The notes under the pieces were generated by a model. The model saw only the letters and a list, made by a program, of their open reading frames with translations, had not been told where the DNA came from and searched no databases. Shown here one piece after another: positions 28,427-38,056 of a DNA stretch of 64,000 nt. Numbering within the stretch: the stretch's first letter is position 1; every line of letters begins with the position of its first letter. The DNA is taken from the NCBI GenBank assembly GCA_964536835.1, contig CAZIAZ010000006.1, positions 1 to 64,000 on the forward strand, read 5' to 3'. A program made the position numbers and the translations under genes. This DNA comes from DAONFI01 sp035403485 (lineage in GTDB: Bacteria; Planctomycetota; Phycisphaerae; SM23-33).

Positions 28427-28687
28427 TTGCCCCCCCTTGGCCTTCAGCCAGAATGTCCCTGGCAATCAAAGAGGCAAGACACCGCCGAACCGTCTCCGCA
28501 TCCGCAGCCGGGGTTTCCCGCTCAACATGGATTTCCACAAGCTCAAATTCCAGCTTCCGACACGAACCACGAGCGGCCACGGCTCCTCGCCGGGCCGTTC
28601 GTCCGCTTCGCGGTTTCGCGTCGAATTGTGCTGGATGAATTTCCATACCAGCCAATCTACGACACGCCGGAAAATACAGCGGGACAT
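28419..28687 (-). pseudogene. Small element ORF, probably frameshifted
   Basis: Two overlapping frames each look protein-like over only half their length. The first (ATG 28687) reads MSRCIFRRVVDWLVWKFIQ...RPGEEPWPLVVRVG, then turns into an Arg-rich shadow. The second reads KLEFELVEIHVERETP...TVRRCLASLIARDIL and stops at 28419 beside the rep start. A single -1 shift near 28555-28560 would join them into one protein of about 90 residues. This could be a mutation, a sequencing error or programmed frameshifting. Function unknown. Its position before rep suggests a regulator. Confidence 0.45.
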
Positions 28688-28783
28688 CCAATCGACAATT
28701 TTTTGTCCCTGGGTGAATATCCTATTTATCTATGATTTGCCCCTTTAAATCCCAAATTTGCCGCAAAAAGAATTTTCAAAAAA

Positions 28784-28973
28784 ATCCTCTCGGCCTTGAT
28801 TTTCAAGATAGCTTTTCTCGTCATGAAGTAAAGGCACCCCAACCAAAAGAGTATTTTTTCAGGCCGGATAAACGAGATTTGAGGAAATAAAAAATCTTCC
28901 TTTTGGCCGGGAATCCCCGCCTTGACTTCCTGACAAAAAAAGCAAAAGAGTTTTCATCAAGGCCGAGAGGGAT
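28784..28973. repeat. About 190-bp imperfect palindrome, candidate replication origin
   Basis: Outer arms CCTCTCGGCCTTGAT (28786-28800) and ATCAAGGCCGAGAGG (28956-28970) are perfect complements. Nested partial matches follow inward: GCTTTTCTCGTCATG with CCTGACAAAAAAAGC, then AAGGC...CCAAAAGAGTATTTTTT with AAAAAATCTTCCTTTTGG...GCCTT. It lies between the 348-residue gene and the rep operon and ends at the former's stop. A rolling-circle origin or a strong terminator are the leading explanations. Confidence 0.6.
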
Positions 28974-30019
28974 TACAGGATTGCATAACCGTTTATAGTT
29001 TTTGGGATATAGTATTCCCAACCATCGACTGCCCGTTGAAGCCTCTTTTTGAACGCTGCCGGGTCGATATCCGCAAAGTCGCCATCCTGTGCATCATCTT
29101 CTCCGGTTGCATCTTTGGCAACTGCGTCATATAAAGCAAGTATCTCCTTGTATTGAAGAGGCTGTAACCAATGCCGCATTGGTTCTGGAACTTGATAACC
29201 AGTACGAGATTCAAAGTCATGCAATTTTTCACATGTAAGCTTAGATGTATACAGCACGTTGGCACCAGCCCATATCTTAACCTGCCGCCGCAATTCCTTA
29301 CTCCCCGGATTTTGTATTGGTTTATCAATTGCCTTAACCAGGTCGCCATAATCACGTCCCTGAATATTTACAGCCGCAGCAATATGTTTCGATATCGCCG
29401 AATCCGCCAAAATCCGCTTATCCAATCGCAGTAGCTTTTCAAGGGACTTTTGTTTACCCTTGCGGGCATCCCGATATAGCAACGTGAGATGCATATCGTG
29501 TTCAAACCAACAAGGTGTCCATACTAACAGGAAAAACAGCAGTTCTGGAGACATTACCTCATTTGCATCAATACGTTTTGAGCCGCAAGCCGTATCATCA
29601 AAATTCAGCATTGAAGCGAAAATTTTCCCGATAGGCCCATCATTGGCTAAAGAGTCAGTATCACAGGTCATTAAATGCTGCATCATCGGCAAATATGGTG
29701 CCGCTTGCTCAGGCGACATCTTTCTCATATTCATCAATAACTGTGGTGCATTTTCCGCCAAATTTGTGGCGTCAGTCATATTCTCCCGATTGGCCATAAA
29801 AATCAGCTTCGCCATAGCCTGATTGACTCGCCTATGTTTTTTGTACAACTTGACCCATTCCTTAGGCGAGATATTCTGAAAATAAGAAATGCCGGAATTA
29901 AAGTCTCGTGATTTGTCAATAAGCCCGACAAATACATTTGCCGACAATACAGCATGTACTGCCGTCTGAACAAATGGCGGCCTATCCTTACACCAATTTT
30001 TGACATGAAAATTACCCAT
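28973..30019 (-). CDS. Unrecognised element protein, 348 residues
   Basis: I recognise no family. The protein looks soluble and mainly helical, with blocks such as ISPKEWVKLYKKHRRVNQAMAK, QLLMNMRKMSPEQAAPYLPMM, SPELLFFLLVWTPCWFEHDM and LRRQVKIWAGANVLYTSKL. Five cysteines are scattered without a metal motif, and there is an acidic stretch GEDDAQDGDFADIDP near the C terminus. ATG 30019 has AAGG seven bases upstream; a TTG at 30055 is possible. It lies divergent from the restriction-modification operon and upstream of the palindrome, so it may serve replication, maintenance or defence. Confidence 0.7.
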   Translation of the reverse strand: MGNFHVKNWCKDRPPFVQTAVHAVLSANVFVGLIDKSRDFNSGISYFQNISPKEWVKLYKKHRRVNQAMAKLIFMANRENMTDATNLAENAPQLLMNMRKMSPEQAAPYLPMMQHLMTCDTDSLANDGPIGKIFASMLNFDDTACGSKRIDANEVMSPELLFFLLVWTPCWFEHDMHLTLLYRDARKGKQKSLEKLLRLDKRILADSAISKHIAAAVNIQGRDYGDLVKAIDKPIQNPGSKELRRQVKIWAGANVLYTSKLTCEKLHDFESRTGYQVPEPMRHWLQPLQYKEILALYDAVAKDATGEDDAQDGDFADIDPAAFKKRLQRAVDGWEYYIPKTINGYAIL

Positions 30020-30201
30020 ACACAGCCTTATAAAACCTCTTGCCAACGAAATCAAGACGCTAACCGCATGTTAGTATAGAAATTATCGCTTTTCCCTGCT
30101 TTTCCGTGCATTGGCCCAAACAAAGGCGTTTTTTGCGATTCATTATCACCCTGGCGGATAACGAAGACGCCGGGATTTCCAGAAGACTTTTTGCTCTTAG
30201 C

Positions 30202-30230
30202 TTGATACGAAGGCCGAAAATCTGTATAAA
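30202..30230 (+). promoter_or_regulatory. Promoter of the mod-dinD-res operon
   Basis: TTGATA (30202-30207), 17 bp, TATAAA (30225-30230), predicted start near 30237. The leader of about 105 nt contains complementary segments TCCCCA / TGGGGA (about 30251 and 30285) that could form a hairpin before the strong Shine-Dalgarno site AAGGAGG of mod. Confidence 0.6.
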
Positions 30231-30342
30231 ATATCTTACCATGATGGGCGATTCCCCATTAAAAAGGCCCGATACCGGAAAAACTGGGGATTGCGTAAAA
30301 CCTGTCAACGACAATCAAAGGCCTACAAGCAAGGAGGCGGCC

Positions 30343-32619
30343 ATGCCGCAACTGACAGACCAGGAAAAACAGGAAATTCTCCGTTTTATCGAAGCGAATA
30401 AACCTCTTCCGGATAAATACCGCTTCCTGCTCTTTGATGATAAACGCGAAGTGGAACTGGTCTGGAACGGCAAGACCAACGAAATATGCAATATCGTCCT
30501 GCCATTCCAGATTATCGAACAGGTGGATGAACCACGCTCCGAAAAAAAGGAAAACAAGGACACGCAGTTGTCTTTTTTCGACGAGAGAGGCCGCCAGCTT
30601 AAAGGCTGGACAAATAAACTGATATGGGGCGACAACAAGCTCATTCTTTCTTCTTTGAAAAATGGGCCGCTGAGGGATGAGATTGAAAAACAGGGCGGCC
30701 TGAAACTCATTTACATAGACCCGCCGTTTGACGTGGGCGCGGATTTCAGTATGGACATAGAAATCGGCGATGATACTTTCACAAAAAAACCGAACATCCT
30801 CGAAGAAATCGCCTACCGCGATACATGGGGTAAAGGGGCCGATTCATTTATATGCATGATTTATGAACGCCTTGTCCTCATGCGAGATTTACTTGCCGAT
30901 GATGGAAGCATTTATGTCCATTGCGATTGGAGAGTGAGTGGATACCTACGTTTATTGTTAGATGAAGTGTTTGGAAAGTTAAATTTTCAAAATAGTATTA
31001 TTTGGCAGAAACTTACTTCTGCCAAACCTCAAAGTAAAACCTTCCCCAATATTCATGATTACATTTATTTTTATTCAAAACAAAAAGACAAAAATGTTTT
31101 TAATACTCAACTTGTTCCAAAATCTGAAAAATTGCTAAAGACACATTACAGATATACAGATGAAAAAACAGGAAAAAGATATTCGCTTGCAGATTTTACA
31201 CAGAAAGGGCAAGGCGATGCTAAAATATTTGGCGATAAGCTTCTTGACCCACCTTCTGGCAAGCACTGGATTTGGTCCCAAGAAAGAATTGATGAAGGGT
31301 TGAAACAAGGGATTATAGTCTTTTCTGAAAGTGGACTTCCATATGTGAAAAGATTTTATGAAGATACACAAGGGAATGTAGCCGAAGATATTTGGTTAGA
31401 TATTAATCCATTAAATCCGATGGCAAAGGAACGTATCGATTATCCCACCCAAAAGCCTGAAGCATTACTTGAGCGAATAATCAAGGCATCGTCGAATGAA
31501 GGCGATTTGATAGCTGATTTTTTCTGCGGTTCGGGGACAACGGCAGCGGTTGCGGAAAAACTAGGCCGTAAATGGATAGCAACGGATTTGGGCAAATTCG
31601 CCATTCACACGACACGCAAGCGGATGATAGGTGTGCAGCGGGAATTGAAGGCTGATGGCAAGAATTATCGCGCATTTGAAATATTGAATTTGGGCAAATA
31701 TGAACGGCAGCATTATATCGGCGTGAATCCGAATTTGCGGGAGGCGGAGCAGCAGAAGCAGTTGGAACAAAAAGAAGCGGAGTTTCTGGAACTTATTCTG
31801 CGGGCATATCGTGCAGAAAAGACGGACGGTTTCGCCTGTTTCCACGGCAAACGCGCAGGAAGGCTGGTAGCCGTAGGGCCTGTAAATTTGCCGGTTACGC
31901 GGCTGTTTGTGGAAGAAGTTATACTGGAATGTCGCAAGAAGCATATTACCAAAGTTGACATTCTGGGTTTTGAATTTGAAATGGGATTGTTTCCGAATGT
32001 GTTGGATGAAGCACGGAGCAAGGGCATAGATATTGCCCCCAAATATATTCCGGCAGAGGTTTTTGACAAACGGGCAGTGGAAAAGAATCAGGTTGTTTTC
32101 CATGATGTATCTTTTATTGAAGTCAAACCGCATGTTAAAGGCAACGCTATAGCGGTGGAATTGACGGATTTTTCAGTTTTCTATTCGCAGGATTCTATTG
32201 CGAATGCGGAGGCATCAGTAAAAAACAGTGGCAACAAGATTGTGGTTGAAAAAGGGCAGATAGTCAAAATAAACAAGGATGCTCATGGAAAAGTAACACG
32301 GGAAATTCTTACACAAAACTGGACGGGCTGGATTGATTACTGGGCGGTTGATTTTAATTATGAGAGCAAGCGTGAAATTGTACGGCAGAAAAAAGAAGAA
32401 ACGGATGACTGGGAAGAGGTCTGGACAGGCGACTACGTTTTCGAGAATGAATGGCAGAGTTTCCGCACAAAGAAAGACAGAGCATTGGAGTTGAAGAGCG
32501 TATTTCACGAATGTACGCCAGGCAGCCGAAAAATTGCTGTTAAGGTTATCGATATTTTCGGAAACGACACTATGACGATAGTGAATGTCAGCATCGGCAA
32601 AAATGGAGGGAAGAAGTAA
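30343..32619 (+). CDS. Type III restriction-modification methyltransferase (Mod)
   Basis: 758 residues. N6-adenine methyltransferase of the beta arrangement: catalytic motif IV IYIDPPFDVGADF near 125 comes before the SAM-binding motif I DFFCGSGTTAAVAEKLG near 390; target-recognition sequence lies between. In type III systems Mod recognises the site and is needed for cleavage by Res. ATG 30343 has AAGGAGG six bases upstream; the 79-codon extension to 30106 is rejected. The central part (about 30950-31440) is much more AT-rich than its flanks, suggesting a swapped recognition domain. Its TAA overlaps the next start (TAATG). Confidence 0.92.
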   Translation: MPQLTDQEKQEILRFIEANKPLPDKYRFLLFDDKREVELVWNGKTNEICNIVLPFQIIEQVDEPRSEKKENKDTQLSFFDERGRQLKGWTNKLIWGDNKLILSSLKNGPLRDEIEKQGGLKLIYIDPPFDVGADFSMDIEIGDDTFTKKPNILEEIAYRDTWGKGADSFICMIYERLVLMRDLLADDGSIYVHCDWRVSGYLRLLLDEVFGKLNFQNSIIWQKLTSAKPQSKTFPNIHDYIYFYSKQKDKNVFNTQLVPKSEKLLKTHYRYTDEKTGKRYSLADFTQKGQGDAKIFGDKLLDPPSGKHWIWSQERIDEGLKQGIIVFSESGLPYVKRFYEDTQGNVAEDIWLDINPLNPMAKERIDYPTQKPEALLERIIKASSNEGDLIADFFCGSGTTAAVAEKLGRKWIATDLGKFAIHTTRKRMIGVQRELKADGKNYRAFEILNLGKYERQHYIGVNPNLREAEQQKQLEQKEAEFLELILRAYRAEKTDGFACFHGKRAGRLVAVGPVNLPVTRLFVEEVILECRKKHITKVDILGFEFEMGLFPNVLDEARSKGIDIAPKYIPAEVFDKRAVEKNQVVFHDVSFIEVKPHVKGNAIAVELTDFSVFYSQDSIANAEASVKNSGNKIVVEKGQIVKINKDAHGKVTREILTQNWTGWIDYWAVDFNYESKREIVRQKKEETDDWEEVWTGDYVFENEWQSFRTKKDRALELKSVFHECTPGSRKIAVKVIDIFGNDTMTIVNVSIGKNGGKK

Positions 32620-33476
32620 TGGCAGAAGGAATTTTGCAGGCGCAGGGCGGTCATGTTTCGCCTTTTGAAAAAATACGCCGTGTTAATGAGGCGGGCAATG
32701 AACACTGGTCTAGCCGTGAGTTTGCAACTGTTTTGGGATATGGGGATTACCGCAATTTTGAGGCTGTGATTGAGAAGGCGAAAGTCGCCTGTTTTAACAG
32801 CGGATACCGCATAGACGACCATTTCGTTGACGTCACCGAAATGGTATCCATAGGTAGCGGCGCAGCGAGGCCTGTAAAGACCGTGCTTCTTTCACGTTAC
32901 GCCTGTTATCTGGCGATACAGAACGCCGACCCGAAGAAAGAAATAGTTTCGCATGGGCAAACTTATTTTGCCCTACAGACCCGTCGGCAGGAACTGGAAG
33001 ATGAACAGATAGAAGAGGAACGGCGAGTACTTCTGCGAGAAGAGATGCGGCGTCATAATGTTCAGTTGGCTGATGCGGCCAAGGATGCAGGCGTAATTGA
33101 GCCGATAGATTACGCAATTTTCCAGAATCACGGATATATGGGCCTTTATGGCGGACTCAAGCAGGACGATATTCATAAACACAAGGGTTTGAAAAAAAGC
33201 CAGAAAATCCTTGACCACATGGGCAGCACGGAGTTGGCAGCCAACCTTTTCAGGGCAACGCAGGCTGAAGAGAAACTTCGCCGAGACAAAGTAAAGGGAA
33301 AAGACGCGGCGAATAGGACACATCGTGAAGTTGGCGAAAAAGTTCGGCAGACGATTAAAGAATTGGGCGGCACGATGCCTGAAAATCTTCCAGTGGCTGA
33401 CAGTATCAAGAAGATAGAGAGTAAACGCGCCAAACAGCTTGAAGATAAAAAGCCCACGAAAAAGAAAGGCAAGTAA
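32619..33476 (+). CDS. dinD: DinD-like DNA-damage-inducible protein
   Basis: 285 residues. N-terminal Bro-N-like region with HWSSREFATVLGYGDYRNFEAVIEKA, then VTEMVSIGSGAARPVKTVLLSRYACYLAIQNADPKK split by family-typical spacing, and a C-terminal half with NHGYMGLYGGL, DHMGSTELAANLFRATQ and REVGEKVRQTIKELGGTMPE, all matching E. coli DinD layout. E. coli DinD is an SOS protein that inhibits RecA filament functions. Here it is translationally linked between mod and res, so it probably serves the restriction system or element rather than host SOS. The Lys-rich tail is disordered. Confidence 0.85.
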   Translation: MAEGILQAQGGHVSPFEKIRRVNEAGNEHWSSREFATVLGYGDYRNFEAVIEKAKVACFNSGYRIDDHFVDVTEMVSIGSGAARPVKTVLLSRYACYLAIQNADPKKEIVSHGQTYFALQTRRQELEDEQIEEERRVLLREEMRRHNVQLADAAKDAGVIEPIDYAIFQNHGYMGLYGGLKQDDIHKHKGLKKSQKILDHMGSTELAANLFRATQAEEKLRRDKVKGKDAANRTHREVGEKVRQTIKELGGTMPENLPVADSIKKIESKRAKQLEDKKPTKKKGK

Positions 33477-33482
33477 TCCGAC

Positions 33483-36161
33483 ATGGCAATACATGAAGAT
33501 TTTCCGCAATCGCCATATGCAATTCTTGACCCGTCAATACGCTGGTTTCCGGCAGATGAGGCATTACGCGATACGAGAATGGACAAGCTCATGCCTCCGC
33601 TTGTGGCCGACCTTCGCCGCAAGGTAAAGGAATTCCGGGACGGTGGATATGTCGGGGCGACAAATACCAGCCGCAGCCTGCTGAACTGGTGGTTCAATAC
33701 GCCGCACCTGCTATCCGCGTATGATGGTACTATGGTTGAGTTTGAATATTATTTCGCGCAGCGTGAAGCGTTGGAGACGATTATATATTTATACGATGTC
33801 GTAGGAGTTAAAGACAAATACGACCTTATGCGATTCGATTCAAGCGGGCTTGTATCTGGCAAAATGTTTGATGAAACATGGCGGCGGTTTGTTGTAAAAA
33901 TGGCGACAGGCAGCGGCAAAACAAAAGTATTAAGCCTTGCCCTGGCGTGGAGTTTTTACCACAAGCTGTATGAACCGGAATCTGAACTTTCGAGAAATTT
34001 TCTGGTCATTACACCGAATATAATTGTGCTTGACCGAATTCGCAAAGATTTTGAAGGGCTGAGGATATTCTTTAAAGACCCGATAATTCCTGACAACGGT
34101 TTCGATGGACAAAACTGGCGGGATGATTTTCAGTTGACCTTGCATTTGCAGGATGATGTCAATATTACGCGGCATACCGGCAATATCTTTTTGACGAACA
34201 TTCACAGGGTATATTCCGGCAATGAGATTCCGCCTTCGCCTGAAGATGAAGATACTATGGATTATTTTCTGGGCAAGCGGCCTACGGGTGCGACGAATGA
34301 TTCCAAAATTGACCTTGGAATGATTGTACGCGATATTGACGAATTGATGATATTAAACGATGAGGCGCATCATATCCACGACCCGCGCATGGCGTGGTTT
34401 AAATCGATAGAGGACATTCACAATAGACTGCTGCAAAAAGGCGGCGCCCTGTCCATGCAGATAGATACCACCGCGACACCTAAGCACAACGATGGAGCAA
34501 TATTTGCGCAGACCATCGCGGATTATCCGCTGGTTGAGGCTATCAAGCAGAATGTCGTCAAGCACCCTGTTTTGCCCGACATCGCCAGCCGTGCAAAGTT
34601 GCACGAAAGGCAGAGTGCGAAGTATACAGAAAAATACGCCGACTATATTGATTTGGGTGTTATAGAGTGGCGAAAAGCATACGCCGAACATGAGAAAATG
34701 GGCAAAAAGGCCATCCTGTTTATAATGACGGATGATACCCGTAATTGTGATGATGTGGCGGAGTACCTGAAAGGGCATTACCCAGATTTTAAAGATGCGG
34801 TTTTGGTAATTCACACAAAAAACAATGGCGAAATTTCAGAAGCCGCTACAGGCAAAAACAAGGAGGAACTTGAGAGACTCCGCAAGGATGCAAATGAAAT
34901 AGATGCAGCAGACAGCCGATACAAAGTCATCATTTCCGTAATGATGCTTAAAGAAGGCTGGGACGTAAAAAATGTAACGACCATCGTCGGTTTGCGGGCC
35001 TATTCGGCACAGAGCAATATTTTGCCGGAACAAACATTAGGTAGAGGTTTGCGTAAAATGTATCCCGGCGATATTGAAGAATATGTCAGCGTGGTAGGCA
35101 CGGACGCATTTATGGACTTTGTAGAATCCATTAAGGCCGAAGGTGTAATACTTGACCATAAACCCATGGGAACAGGAACAGGACCTAAAACGCCGCTGGT
35201 TGTGGAAATAGATACAGAAAACGACAAGAAAGACATTGACGCGCTGGACATTGAAATTCCAATATTATCGCCAAGAGTTTATCGAGAATATAAAAGCCTG
35301 GCTGACTTGGATATTTCGGCGATAACGCATCAGAGGATTGCGTATATGGTCTTCAGTGAGGAAGAACTCCGGGAAATAGTGTTCAAAGATATTGCAAATG
35401 ATAAAATTACGCATACAACTATTCTTGATACAACAGGCATTATAGATTATCGTAGCGTAATTGGATATTTTGCGCAAAGCATCATGAAGGAGTTACGCCT
35501 TGTTAGCGGCTATGATATTTTGTACGGCAAAATAAAAGCATTTGTGCAAGATGAATTATTTGACCGCCGTGTGGAACTGGAAAATCCAAACACAATGCGT
35601 AACCTGTCAGAGTTGGCAGCCACCAAGACCCTATATGAAACATTTAAGAAAGCCATCAATGAATTAACAGTTCGAACGAAGGGCGATGCAGAAATCCGGG
35701 ACACCATCAAACTACGTCAAACACGTCCCTTTGTGGCGAAAGACCAAGGATATCTTGTCCCCAAGAAAAGCGTTTTTAACCGTATAATTGGCGATAGCGA
35801 TTTGGAATTAAAATTCGCCGATTTTCTTGAAAGATGCAGCGATGTTGTCTCTTTTGCAAAGAATTATCTGTATATAAATTTCAAACTTGACTATGCGAAT
35901 ACGACAGGCAATATTTCCAACTACTACCCGGATTTTATTGTCAGGCTGTCAGACAAAAAAGTTGTCATTGTTGAAACAAAGGGGCAGGAAGATTTGGATG
36001 TGCCGCTTAAAATGGAAAGACTCAAGCAATGGTGTGAAGATGTTAACCGTGTGCAAACAGATGTGAAATACGACTTTGTTTTCGTTGACGAAAAGAGTTT
36101 TCACGAATTCAAGCCAACATCTTTCCGGCAATTGCTTGAAGGTTTTCAAGAATACAAGTAA
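33483..36161 (+). CDS. Type III restriction enzyme helicase-nuclease (Res)
   Basis: 892 residues. Superfamily 2 helicase motifs: Walker A MATGSGKTK near 140, DEAHHIHD near 295, TATPKHND near 325, and MMLKEGWDVKN...EQTLGRGLRKM near 480-520 (motifs V-VI). A C-terminal PD-(D/E)xK nuclease is seen as YYPDFIVRLSDKKVVIVETKG near 820. Partner of the Mod encoded two genes upstream; six bases separate it from dinD. All motifs look intact, so the system should be active. The C-terminal third is AT-richer than the start. Confidence 0.92.
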   Translation: MAIHEDFPQSPYAILDPSIRWFPADEALRDTRMDKLMPPLVADLRRKVKEFRDGGYVGATNTSRSLLNWWFNTPHLLSAYDGTMVEFEYYFAQREALETIIYLYDVVGVKDKYDLMRFDSSGLVSGKMFDETWRRFVVKMATGSGKTKVLSLALAWSFYHKLYEPESELSRNFLVITPNIIVLDRIRKDFEGLRIFFKDPIIPDNGFDGQNWRDDFQLTLHLQDDVNITRHTGNIFLTNIHRVYSGNEIPPSPEDEDTMDYFLGKRPTGATNDSKIDLGMIVRDIDELMILNDEAHHIHDPRMAWFKSIEDIHNRLLQKGGALSMQIDTTATPKHNDGAIFAQTIADYPLVEAIKQNVVKHPVLPDIASRAKLHERQSAKYTEKYADYIDLGVIEWRKAYAEHEKMGKKAILFIMTDDTRNCDDVAEYLKGHYPDFKDAVLVIHTKNNGEISEAATGKNKEELERLRKDANEIDAADSRYKVIISVMMLKEGWDVKNVTTIVGLRAYSAQSNILPEQTLGRGLRKMYPGDIEEYVSVVGTDAFMDFVESIKAEGVILDHKPMGTGTGPKTPLVVEIDTENDKKDIDALDIEIPILSPRVYREYKSLADLDISAITHQRIAYMVFSEEELREIVFKDIANDKITHTTILDTTGIIDYRSVIGYFAQSIMKELRLVSGYDILYGKIKAFVQDELFDRRVELENPNTMRNLSELAATKTLYETFKKAINELTVRTKGDAEIRDTIKLRQTRPFVAKDQGYLVPKKSVFNRIIGDSDLELKFADFLERCSDVVSFAKNYLYINFKLDYANTTGNISNYYPDFIVRLSDKKVVIVETKGQEDLDVPLKMERLKQWCEDVNRVQTDVKYDFVFVDEKSFHEFKPTSFRQLLEGFQEYK

Positions 36162-36273
36162 GGCTTTTACCGCAATCTGGAAAAATATCAAAAACGAAGG
36201 TTTTTTGCAGCATTTTTGGCTTATCTGTACACAAAATACTCCATGTCAAAAGGTTTATTGATTTCGGAGATGT

Positions 36274-36354
36274 CCCCCGCTATTACGCTGGTAAACAGCG
36301 GACGATAGAAGCTGATAACAACTCGATTACAGGTTGAATCAGCTTCTATTTTTT
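36274..36354. repeat. Right attachment repeat (attR)
   Basis: Second copy of the 81-bp repeat, starting CCCCCGCTATTACGC. Its hairpin is perfect over 12 bp (ATAGAAGCTGAT / ATCAGCTTCTAT) followed by six T; the single difference from attL restores a G-C pair. It is likely the original chromosomal sequence after the tRNA. The preceding gap (36162-36273) has no gene. Confidence 0.88.
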
Positions 36355-36367
36355 GAGAACCGTCGTA

Positions 36368-38047
36368 TTATTTTTTCCTGACTGTTTCGCGAAGCTCGAT
36401 AAGTTCCTTCATTATATTGCCCATATTGCCTTTCCACGCCGTCGTGCCGAAGGCATCGTATAATTGGCGATATAATCTGAAGAGCTGTTTATAGACCTGA
36501 TTCGCTTCGGGTTTAGGTTCAAAGTCCCGAATTTTCAGACCCGTCATTTTTGCCTGAGCCTGCGGAAAAGTTTCATACGCTCCGCCGACGACTGCGCCGG
36601 CAATAGCACAGCCAAGTGCACACGTCTGTGACGAACGCGATATTTTCATCGGCCGGCCGGTTACGTCGGCATATATCTGCATAATCATGGCGTTTTTTTC
36701 AGAAATACCGCCGCAGTTGACTATGTTGTTTATCCTGATGTTATACTGTTCCAGCCTGGTGATTATCGTAAGCAGGCCGAATGCCGCAGATTCAACCAGA
36801 GTGCGATAAATCTCAGCCGGCGTCGTATGAAGCGATTGGCCCACAAGAAGGCCGCTCAGCCGCGAATCCTGCAATACATTTCGATTGCCGTTATTCCAAT
36901 CCAACGCAAGCAGGCCGCTTTCGCCAGGCTTGAGTTGTGCGGCGTCTTTAGTAAGCGCCTGGTGTGAGCCTACCTTCTTGCCGCCAGGCTGAATGCACTC
37001 GACGAACCAGTTAAAAATATCTCCGACCGCGCTCTGGCCAGCCTCTATGCCGGTAAAACCAGGCAGAATACTATCCTTGACTATCCCGCATACGCCGGGA
37101 ATATCCGGCAACGCACGGTCTTGCGGAACAACTATCATGTCGCAAGCGCTCGTACCGATTATCTGTACCATCGTGCCGGGCTCTACGCCTGCGCCAACAG
37201 CACCCATGTGCGCGTCTATTGAGCCGGTAGCTACGGGCATGCCAGCCGGCAGACCGGTTTTATCCGCCCACTCGGCACAAATCCCGCCGACGCTTTTGGA
37301 AATATCCTGAGCCTTAGCAGGCAGACGCCCACGCAGCTCTCCTATGCGGGGATCTATCTGTTTCAGAAATTTCTCATCGGGATAACCGCCCCACTCGGAA
37401 TTGAACATGGCTTTATGGCCAGCCTGGCAGACGCCGATACGAATTTTTTCCGGCGTATCTGTGCCCGTCAGGACTGCCGGAATCCAGTCGGCGGCTTCAA
37501 CCCACGTATATGCCGCGTTGAAGACGGCTGGACTGTGCCGCAGGCAGTGAAGAATTTTGCTGAAATACCATTCACACGAATACGCTCCGCCGCATTTGGC
37601 CAAAAACTGCGGCCGGTTACGACGAGCCATGTTGGTAATCTCTTCAGCCTCCGCGTCGGCAGTGTGGTCTTTCCACAGCCACGCAAGCGAATCGGGATTT
37701 TCTTCAAAACGCTCGGAAAACGCCAGCGGCACGCCGCGGCGGTCAACCGGCAGAGGAGTGCTGGCGGTAAAATCCACACCCATGCCGACAATCTGATTCG
37801 GCGAAAAATTATCCACTACCCGCTTGGCTGCGCCGAGGGTGCGTTTTATGGTAAGTTCAGCACCTTTAAGATAATCAGCCGGATGCTGACGCGCAAATTT
37901 GGGGTCTTCACGTAAAAGTATTATGCCGTCTTTGCCGTGCTCATACGTCCACGCCGAAGACGCAATCTCTCTGCCGTTGGAAACATCCACCAATAACGCA
38001 CGAACCGAATTCGTGCCATAATCAAGGCCTAATGCGTATTTCGCCAT
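36368..38047 (-). CDS. araB: Ribulokinase
   Basis: 559-residue FGGY-family kinase that phosphorylates L-ribulose in arabinose use. N-terminal ALGLDYGTNSVRALLVDV (ATP-binding), GVDFTASTPLPVD, GAYSCEWYFSK and WVEAADWIPAVLTG, then GSIDAHMGAVGAG and IIGTSACDM match AraB rather than xylulokinase. ATG 38047 has AAGGAG (38061-38056) as Shine-Dalgarno site; the 13-codon upstream extension lies in a repeat fragment. No araA or araD is adjacent. It is the first chromosomal gene beyond attR, convergent with the tRNA. Confidence 0.92.
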   Translation of the reverse strand: MAKYALGLDYGTNSVRALLVDVSNGREIASSAWTYEHGKDGIILLREDPKFARQHPADYLKGAELTIKRTLGAAKRVVDNFSPNQIVGMGVDFTASTPLPVDRRGVPLAFSERFEENPDSLAWLWKDHTADAEAEEITNMARRNRPQFLAKCGGAYSCEWYFSKILHCLRHSPAVFNAAYTWVEAADWIPAVLTGTDTPEKIRIGVCQAGHKAMFNSEWGGYPDEKFLKQIDPRIGELRGRLPAKAQDISKSVGGICAEWADKTGLPAGMPVATGSIDAHMGAVGAGVEPGTMVQIIGTSACDMIVVPQDRALPDIPGVCGIVKDSILPGFTGIEAGQSAVGDIFNWFVECIQPGGKKVGSHQALTKDAAQLKPGESGLLALDWNNGNRNVLQDSRLSGLLVGQSLHTTPAEIYRTLVESAAFGLLTIITRLEQYNIRINNIVNCGGISEKNAMIMQIYADVTGRPMKISRSSQTCALGCAIAGAVVGGAYETFPQAQAKMTGLKIRDFEPKPEANQVYKQLFRLYRQLYDAFGTTAWKGNMGNIMKELIELRETVRKK

Positions 38048-38056
38048 ATACACGTC

